64,000 nucleotides of DNA from Athripsodes cinereus (taxonomy: Eukaryota; Arthropoda; Insecta; Trichoptera; Leptoceridae): the NCBI GenBank assembly GCA_947579605.1, contig OX388327.1:7799122-7863121 (forward strand), in the 5' to 3' direction. The notes under the pieces are model-generated. The model saw only the letters and a list, made by a program, of their open reading frames with translations. It ran no database searches and had not been told where the DNA came from. This document shows positions 57,886 through 64,000 of the stretch, in pieces. The position numbers were made by a program, and so were the translations under genes. Numbering within the stretch: the stretch's first letter is position 1; the number at the start of each line of letters is the position of its first letter.

Positions 57886-60665
57886 GTTTATATTATGGTA
57901 GTCTCATTTGTTAAACTTTAAACTTTTGAGGTAAGTATCTTATTTGTTTATAGAGATATTACAGTTTTTAAAACAAATGTTTCAGAACGGATATAAGAAA
58001 ATAATTTAGGTATTATTGGTATATTATGTAAAATACATAATTCTAAAATAATTATAATAATACCTTTAACACTTTATTATACAAGTAAATTTTGCGCGTA
58101 TTACCATAAGGCAAATTTAATGTCTTCTAGTAAACTCAAATGTTTGTTTCCTAAGTGAATCCGGTTATACTACACTAGTAACAATAATATAATATAACAA
58201 CAAAACTAATCGCCAACACACAATGGCAACACCATTTCATTGTTCGATTGATTTAAATGTAAACATTCGAATTTCAAATTAAAATTCTAAATTTGAATAT
58301 TTTTATCTTTTTTCTTTGTTGTTGAATTGTTAGTAAGTAGGCAGGTACTTACATACAGTTGAATCATCATGATCGATGAGAACGCTTTTTCATTACCATG
58401 TTTTTATAACAAGGGATTTTTTAATAATAAGGATTAATTTTTTTGCTCTTATTTTTGTCTTGTACTTTATGTATTATGTCCTTGACGAGTGCTCTGAAAG
58501 GATAACAAAAAACTACAAATATTTTCATGTTTTTTTTTCAACAATTAAACTTACACTTTATCTTCAGTTTAGGCCAAATAGAAATGTCTAAAAATTACAC
58601 ATTTTTAGTGAAAAAAAATAACCTACCTATACCTAAGCTCCTTGGAGTCTCTGCAAAAGAAAAAGTCTTCGATTATTTTATGTGGGTAAGTTTTTGTAGG
58701 TTAGATGACGGTCATATAACGGTTTTACCTTACTTCGGTTAAATTTGCTTTTACATCCAATATTAATTTCAATATTTAATTTTTCTGTTTCTGCTGGCTT
58801 CTCCATTTGTGGTATATGCCGTGATGTTATGGATATACCCAGAAGATGTAATGTATTTAGTATTTTCTTTTCCAAACATTTCACAATTGTATAAATAAAT
58901 AAAATGTAATTAAAGTAATATTTAAAAATATTATCAAAACGTCGTAACGCATGGGCGATCTATGTTAAAATGGATAGATAAATAAAAAATGATAACAATT
59001 GTAATTATTATTGTACAGAGGTAATAAAAATACATTTTTAATTGATACCGTAGTCAAAAATTATCATTAGCGATCAATTTAGGCGACATCTAGAACAATG
59101 ACATATGGACCCTTCATGAAAGAAATGAATTTTCCTCAGCTTTGTCTATACTCGTGCGAATTTTTAATTAGATATCTTGATTCGTTTAAATTAAGAACGA
59201 AATTTAAAATAAAAAAAACAGCCACTATATAGATAATTGAGAGAGAATTCTTTCGTCTTAAAAGTTAATTAAATTTCGAATTAAAGTCTAAATAATAGAA
59301 AAAACATTTGTAATTTTATTTTATTATGGAATTCTATTACCTTACACCGTCACAGCGAATTGATTCGTTACGCTAATATTCCTTATTTTGTTTGTATAGT
59401 CGATTTTAATTATGTTGGAATTTCAGTTTCAATGTTAGTCGCAAATATTGTGTCTCTGTTAAAAAGAATATTTTGTTCGTCTTTTTTGTCAAAATAAAGA
59501 ATAATATAAAACTGTTCGATTAACTGATCATGTAATATTGTTAATAATATTGAAGGTGACACAATTCAAAATATAAAATAACTGAAATGTCATTTTGGCA
59601 TATGTGCCCTTGTACTAGCTACATCATCAATTGAAATTTATATATTTTTTATTTATTAAAATATATAGGAAATTTTCCCAAAAAATAAATAAATAAATAT
59701 CATTATATACATGTACAGTTGTATGTGTATTTTGTCTGTTTTCTCTAGCCAATCATATCTCTCTATCACGCTCTGGTTCATATGCACACAGTTTATCCAA
59801 AAATGAATCGCTGTGCCAGTGAAATAGCGTCAAATCTCAAAATCACAAATATTAAACAATGTTAAAAAAAAAAGTTTAAAATCATCCCGAAATATTTTGA
59901 AATTTATAATATTATCGTATTTTTTTATATAAAATACATTTATATTATATCCATCGCATGAGGCTATCCATCTCTTGCTGGTTAAGTAGAATAGATCGAA
60001 CACCACTTATTCCTATCCTTGTATATCTGTACTTCTCGCTTCTGTCTCTCTCATATAATCGCTAATGTGTTTTGTCCTATTCATACAATGATTCTTCATG
60101 CATACTCTCCTATTCTGTGTACTCAACATGTGTCTATCTTGTAGGATCTGATTAATAAAATATTAAATATGGGTATTTGGTCCATGGAGCATTATTTACA
60201 AAAAAAATATGTAAAACATATCCTTATTTTTTAACCATTTGTCTTACAGAAAAATGAATGACTTAAACGCATTTTACCTACTATAAATTAATAGATTTCG
60301 AGATGATACGTTATGTCACTGGTGTAACGATAGTGTACCTACTTATTTAATTTTATTTGAATTTTGTTCATGTTTGGTTAGGTCCGTAATATGATGTATT
60401 TATTTTAAAAAAATATTATTATAGCCGATGTATTCTTATGATAGATAGATAGTACCTACTTAATAATCTCCAACATTGAATCTTGCATAAAATCAAATTT
60501 AAGAAAAATACATATGACACCTTTTTATTCAGAAGATTTGAAAGATGGGTTAGCCAGAAATTGTCACATGACTTTTATTATGACAACCTAGAAAATTTGC
60601 CCTTTTAACATATAATTATATAAGAATAATTATTACATATAAAAACAATTTATATTTGGCGCCGT
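57886..60665. other. AT-rich non-coding stretch
   Basis: Only an R1 3'-end fragment at 58783-58835 ('TTCTGCTGGCTTCTCCATTT', 'GTGGTATATGCCGTGATG') is recognised. No gene. Confidence 0.5.
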
Positions 60666-60765
60666 TTAATGATCCGTGACCATCTCAAGAGCGCCATGGC
60701 TTTTCTTGAAAAGGAGTGTTTTCAGTTTACTCTTGAACGTTGCAGTGGGTTGGTTCTGACTTAAA
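60666..60765 (-). pseudogene. LINE ORF2 C-terminal fragment, copy 2
   Basis: The minus strand reads FTYDLSQNQPTATFKSKLKT then LLFKKSHGALEMVTDH and a TAA (stop complement at 60666-60668). The 'TFKSKLKT-LLF' block is the terminal hallmark of LINE ORF2 proteins. After the stop comes ACGGCGCC, the same string that follows the GLFNGV segment in the neighbouring copy. Confidence 0.7.
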
Positions 60766-60845
60766 TCATAAGTAAAGTCGAAATAAATAAACGATAATTA
60801 GTTTTCTCAAACTGTATATTTTCGAAAATCATTAATTTAAAAAAG

Positions 60846-60945
60846 AATACTATTCCATCACGTCAAACCCCTCAGTTGAGGGAGGCAGTGGTCTAATTGG
60901 GTGTAATGAACGTGTAGGTTATCCTCTTTGTGTATGTAGTACTAT
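60846..60945 (-). repeat. R1 copy, strongly decayed
   Basis: 'CTATTCCATCACGTCAAACC' and 'GTAGGTTATCCTCTTTGTG' keep reverse R1 order. It lies between two LINE fragments. Confidence 0.4.
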
Positions 60946-60956
60946 TTTAATATCTT

Positions 60957-61175
60957 TTATTCAAGTGCTAAAACACTCTTTTTGTAACTCAATGGCGTTA
61001 TTAATTTGTTATTAATGATGATTCTGGATGATTTTATTTTGACGCCGTTAAACAGTCCCTTGACCGTCTCAAGGGCGCCGGTGAAGAGCTCAGTTTTCAG
61101 TTTGCTTCTGAAGCTGGTGACTGTCCGACTATCTCTCAATGGCACCGGTAGGCGATTCCACGTAAAACTGAATAG
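60957..61175 (-). pseudogene. LINE ORF2 C-terminal fragment, copy 1
   Basis: The minus-strand frame reads FSFTWNRLPVPLRDSRTVTS, then FRSKLKTELFTGALETVKGL and FNGVK before running into AT-rich sequence, with a stop at 60957. 'WN-LP--LR-S-T---FRSKLKT-LF' is the conserved end of CR1/L2/Jockey-type ORF2. The frame is open with no internal stop. It lacks all catalytic domains because of 5' truncation. The nearest relative in the window is at 60666-60765, same strand. Confidence 0.75.
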
Positions 61176-61206
61176 ATCTTATTTCAACATTATAAACAAT
61201 AATTGA

Positions 61207-61856
61207 ATTAAAGTTTTGCAAATTAAAAAAAAACTGTTTAAATTAAAATATCAAATTGTTTCCATTTATTAAACTTATTTAATTGTATTTAAAAAAAAAT
61301 CTTTATATATTACTCAATCCTTCACAATCTAGCATAACTAATGCTTTGACACTTAGTTATTTTAAAAGTTCAGATAAGTATCATTCTACTGTATTTTGGT
61401 GAACAATATTTCGAATCAGATGATGAGATTACAGGTACGTAGTATTATTATTATTAATTCTGCATTTTTATTAAACTGCCGAATTAATAACCTCATTGTA
61501 TTCTCAATTTTATTGTTATTATTTTTATTATAACCAATATATTTTTTTAATTAATTATTTAATAAATAAATAAAATATATACGACAACGTTTGATTGACT
61601 GACCATGTTAATTATTTTAAAAAATCTATTATTCATTAGAGAATCACGAAAAATCCCGTAATTTGGATCGTGTTTTTTTTTTTTAATTACAAACCATGAT
61701 TTAAAGTATCGATAAATTTATTTGGATAAATTAATTAATAAATATATTAAAAATTAATTCGTTCTAGCTTTTATACCCGATCAAGGAAACTATAAAGAGT
61801 TAACGTAAAAAAAATAACATCTATATTTCAACATAAATGAAGGTTGCCACTGTTTC
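61207..61856. other. AT-rich non-coding stretch
   Basis: Nothing recognisable beyond A/T runs. Confidence 0.5.
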
Positions 61857-62035
61857 TACACCATTACGGCACATTCCACAAGTGGGGTAGCCAGCAGACC
61901 ATCTGCATGTAATAATTATCAAAGACATTCAGGATGAGTGGAAAACCTCAACGCTGAATTTAAGATGCCTTTTGCAGGACACTTTAAGACTTACGGGAAA
62001 AAGTGGGAGACCAATACTTTGCCAAGCGCTCCACG
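61857..62035 (-). repeat. R1 copy with internal deletions
   Basis: 'CACCATTACGGCACATTCCA', 'CAAGTGGGGTAGCCAGCAGA', 'AAGACATTCAGGATGAGTGG' and 'GCGCTCCACGA' span the whole unit, but the middle 'GTCCTCTCCGTGCC' block is deleted. Confidence 0.8.
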
Positions 62036-62041
62036 AAAATG

Positions 62042-62130
62042 AGTTCATTCTAAATGTCGTTTTTTTTATACGGAGAGGACAGTTTGCATATTTATTACAT
62101 GCAGTTGGTGTATTAGTTGGGGGATATGTT
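62042..62130 (+). repeat. R1 fragment (3' half), inverted to neighbours
   Basis: 'TCTAAATGTCG', 'ACGGAGAGGACAGTTTGCAT' and 'ACATGCAGTTGGTGTATTAG' are plus-strand R1 between two minus-strand pieces. Confidence 0.7.
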
Positions 62131-62132
62131 GC

Positions 62133-62200
62133 ATTTTTAGAACACCTCCTTTTTACAGGACACTCGCAAACTTACGGAAAAGAGCGGGTGCTCCACGAGT
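62133..62200 (-). repeat. R1 fragment (5' half)
   Basis: 'AGAACACCTCCTTTTTACAG' then 'GACACTCGCAAACTTACGG' and 'GGGTGCTCCACGAG' is the reverse R1 head. Confidence 0.75.
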
Positions 62201-62219
62201 TTAATATAAAATGCAGGCA

Positions 62220-62520
62220 TTCATGAAAACATTTAACTTCAAGTATGAGATTTTCTGTTGACCATTCTGAATATGCCAATTTTAATTTTCACTGAGGGGA
62301 CATAATGGCGGAGGCCGACCAAGAGACGCGTATATGGACCAACTGAAGAGGGACATGAACTGTGGCTCATACGTAGAGCTGAAAAGACTGGCTGAGAATA
62401 GAGACGAATGGAAGAGAAAAACCAAACTCTTTGCAGACCATTCCAATGGATTGTAACTTATTATATATAATTTTCACTGAGAGAACAATCTAACTAAATG
62501 CAATTTGTACCTATAGCAGG
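62220..62520 (+). repeat. R1 copy split by an RTE-like insertion
   Basis: A decayed plus-strand R1 ('ACATTTAACTTCAAGTATGA', 'CCATTCTGAATATGCC') is interrupted at the 'TTCACTGAGRGRACA' block, which corresponds to consensus 'GGCACGGAGAGGACA', and resumes after 62468. Confidence 0.6.
62303..62467 (+). mobile_element. RTE-like family B insertion (copy 3) with about 20-bp TSD
   Basis: TAATTTTCACTGAG plus six bases (62283-62302) is repeated at 62468-62487 with two mismatches. The insert encodes GGRPRDAYMDQLKRDMNCGS then YVELKRLAENRDEWKRKTKL and FADHSNGL before TAA (62454-62456), matching 49317-49646, and ends with a TTATATAT tail. It is 5'-truncated and the frame is open. It landed inside an older R1 copy. 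Confidence 0.85.
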
Positions 62521-63235
62521 CATATATCTATTTATTTAAGCATATTCACGGCTTACGGCTTTTACATGTTGACAACACATAAATAATAATAAACATGATA
62601 AAATATTATTTATACTTACACAATTCTCTTCATCATTTTTTTCAAGTAATTGCTTTGTGTAATGACCGTTTCACCAAAATTATTACGCTTAATTATTATT
62701 TATAGATAGAGTAAATGGAGCAAACAGCGATAAGTTGTATTTTACTTACATATTTCGTACATAATTATATCGATTTTCCTCTTAATATAATAAAGTCGAT
62801 ATTAAATTCACATATTACGATAATCTCGTGCAATGTACATTGAACCTAATTTAAGTAAAGCAACACGTGATTTTAATATTTATTTATTAAATAAAAATAA
62901 AAATAACAAACTTTGTTTAATTCCACTTTAGTCAATACAATAAATAACTAAAACGTTTTCGGGCTTACACCCATCTTCAGTAGTTACGTGCTTTTTGTAG
63001 ACACATAAACTCACAGTTTCCACAGTGTAACTCACATAAAATTAGAAAATTTATTTATTCTTTACTTTTATTCATTTATATATTTATACTTTTACATCGA
63101 TTTCAAGCAAATCTACACAAAATACATACAAGTCAAATACAATCATAAAATCAATATACAGAGGGAGAGTTTATCGCAGAGGCGCGATTTCTTCCAACTA
63201 ACCCAATAGTAAATAAACGGTGCCTACAATATACC
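62521..63235. other. AT-rich non-coding stretch
   Basis: No gene or repeat recognised. Confidence 0.5.
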
Positions 63236-63495
63236 TACATAATGCACATTTTCCGGGAAGCACCCGGCATATTCTTGGTCTCCCACTCTTTTTCATAAAT
63301 TTTCGAGTATCCTGTAAAAGGCGAAAAACATAGAAATTTTACATCTTCTAGCAATGAGGTTTGCCACCCATCCTGAATTTCTTAAAATTGTTGGTACGGA
63401 AATGACGGGTTGTATGTTTATTTCGTGGAAGTTATCTGGTGGCTACCTCATTTGTGGAATGTGTTAGGATGGTATAGAAGTAGTACATAATTCAC
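63236..63495 (+). mobile_element. Full-length R1 insertion with 12-bp TSD (one mismatch)
   Basis: TACATAATGCAC (63236-63247) and TACATAATTCAC (63484-63495) bracket 63248-63483, which begins near 'CCGGGAAGCACCCGGCATAT' and ends 'GGATGGTATAGAAGTAG'. The unit is complete but diverged, for example in the loss of the AGGTGTT block. Confidence 0.8.
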
Positions 63496-63527
63496 TCGAT
63501 AATGGATGCTTTAACTATATTTTTCTC

Positions 63528-63640
63528 GAAATATCCTACAAGTGGGGTAGCCAGCAGACAATTTGCGTGTAATGAACACACAAGCCGTCTTCTTCTTGGG
63601 ATAATAAAATAATGGGGATTACCGTGATGGTATATTAGTG
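63528..63640 (-). repeat. R1 fragment, with a short plus-strand R1 tail fused
   Basis: 'ATATCCTACAAGTGGGGTAG' and 'ACAAGCCGTCTTCTTCTTGG' are minus-strand R1 tail half (63528-63600). At 63616-63640 'ATTACCGTGATGGTATATTA' is the plus-strand 3' end. Confidence 0.6.
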
Positions 63641-63794
63641 AAGGAGTAATAATTAAAACAAAAGGTGAATTGTGGTACACAATATTTAAAAAGCACAAAA
63701 AATGTAGACTTGATCCACAGAAGGCGAATTCATCGCAGTATTGTGATACCATATGACTGTACCTAAATTAAAAAATATTTTTGAGATGCTATCT

Positions 63795-63948
63795 CCATCT
63801 ATACCGTCAAAATATTTCCCAAAAATGGGTAAACCAGTGAGAAAGTCAACTGTATGTAATGAAAATATCTACAAATCGTCCTTAATATATCATAAAAATA
63901 ATATTTTCAGAGTAGGTGGCAATTCTCAATATCTTCTGCTAAATTGGT
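63795..63948 (-). repeat. R1 copy, decayed
   Basis: 'CTATACCGTCAAAATATTTC', 'GGGTAAACCAGTGAG', 'AAATCGTCCTTAATATATC' and 'CAGAGTAGGTGGCAATTC' keep reverse R1 order. Confidence 0.6.
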
Positions 63949-64000
63949 GATAGTTTCAATGACTAAGGTAGGGTGACCATACGTTAAATACTATTTCAAC

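Noticed and set aside
1..64000. CRISPR array or bacterial operon structure
   Set aside because: R1 copies are irregularly spaced, on both strands and about 265 bp long, and several have their own TSDs; there is no regular spacer pattern and no cas-like coding.

Overview
This window looks like a repeat-rich, gene-free stretch (intergenic or inside a very large intron) of an arthropod nuclear genome, most likely an insect and possibly a moth or butterfly. The case for an insect rests on the strong A+T bias, the lack of operon-like coding, and dense non-LTR retrotransposon, SINE, Helitron and DNA-transposon remnants. The case for Lepidoptera rests on many GTAGGTACCTACC-type strings (for example near 4946, 8038, 39780 and 44276), a Helitron of the kind common in lepidopteran genomes, and SINE bodies with a 'TTTGGGACTAGCTCAAT'-like segment. 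The order-level assignment is an inference. I found no host protein-coding gene, rRNA, CRISPR array or convincing intact tRNA gene. Nearly all open frames are short and explained by low complexity or by repeats.

The dominant structure is one interspersed repeat family, called R1 here, of about 265 bp, present in roughly 50 full, partial or decayed copies on both strands. In its sense orientation it starts near 'GGAGCACCCGGTAAAG', passes 'CCACCCATCCTGAATGTC' and 'GAGGACAGCTTGCATG', and ends 'GGGATATGCCGTGATGG' plus a (TAG)n tail. Three copies (45215-45478, 55141-55353, 63248-63483) have target-site duplications of 11-14 bp, so R1 moved by target-primed reverse transcription. Its 5' end has degenerate Pol III A- and B-box-like motifs at tRNA-like spacing, so it is probably a tRNA-type SINE.

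Other layers, left to right: an unclassified insertion inside an R1 copy (2283-2397); repeat R2 (733, 10803, 15879, 34508, 53205); repeat R3 (9314-9640 and 57040-57197); an RTE-like C-terminal fragment (13480-13650); three R1 copies head to tail (18353-19005); a piggyBac-like MITE candidate (23067-23245); LINE C-terminal and RT fragments (23461, 25585); a GC-richer unit R5 (32735-33240); RTE-like family B (34562, 49303, 62303); a second TTAA-flanked candidate (34774-35285); a tiny RTE-like insertion with TSD (42803-42916); a tRNA-Thr-like SINE head (43681); an RTE-like insertion with its last 156 codons open and an 11-bp TSD (46693-47170); a perfect 49-bp inverted repeat (47965-48099); and a complete 389-bp non-autonomous Helitron (48203-48591). 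A four-copy tRNA-derived SINE family S2 (35735, 50035, 51423, 56771), Tc1-like ends (19056, 52923, 52981), two tandem LINE C-termini (60666-61175) and a nested R1/RTE cluster (61857-62520) complete the picture.

The parts do not work together as a pathway. The window is a layered record of retrotransposition, in which recent 5'-truncated RTE-like insertions lie in and among older R1 copies. R1 and RTE-B share TSD lengths of 11-14 bp (about 20 bp in one imperfect RTE-B case) and short microsatellite tails, so an RTE-type LINE is the natural candidate for the enzyme that mobilised R1.
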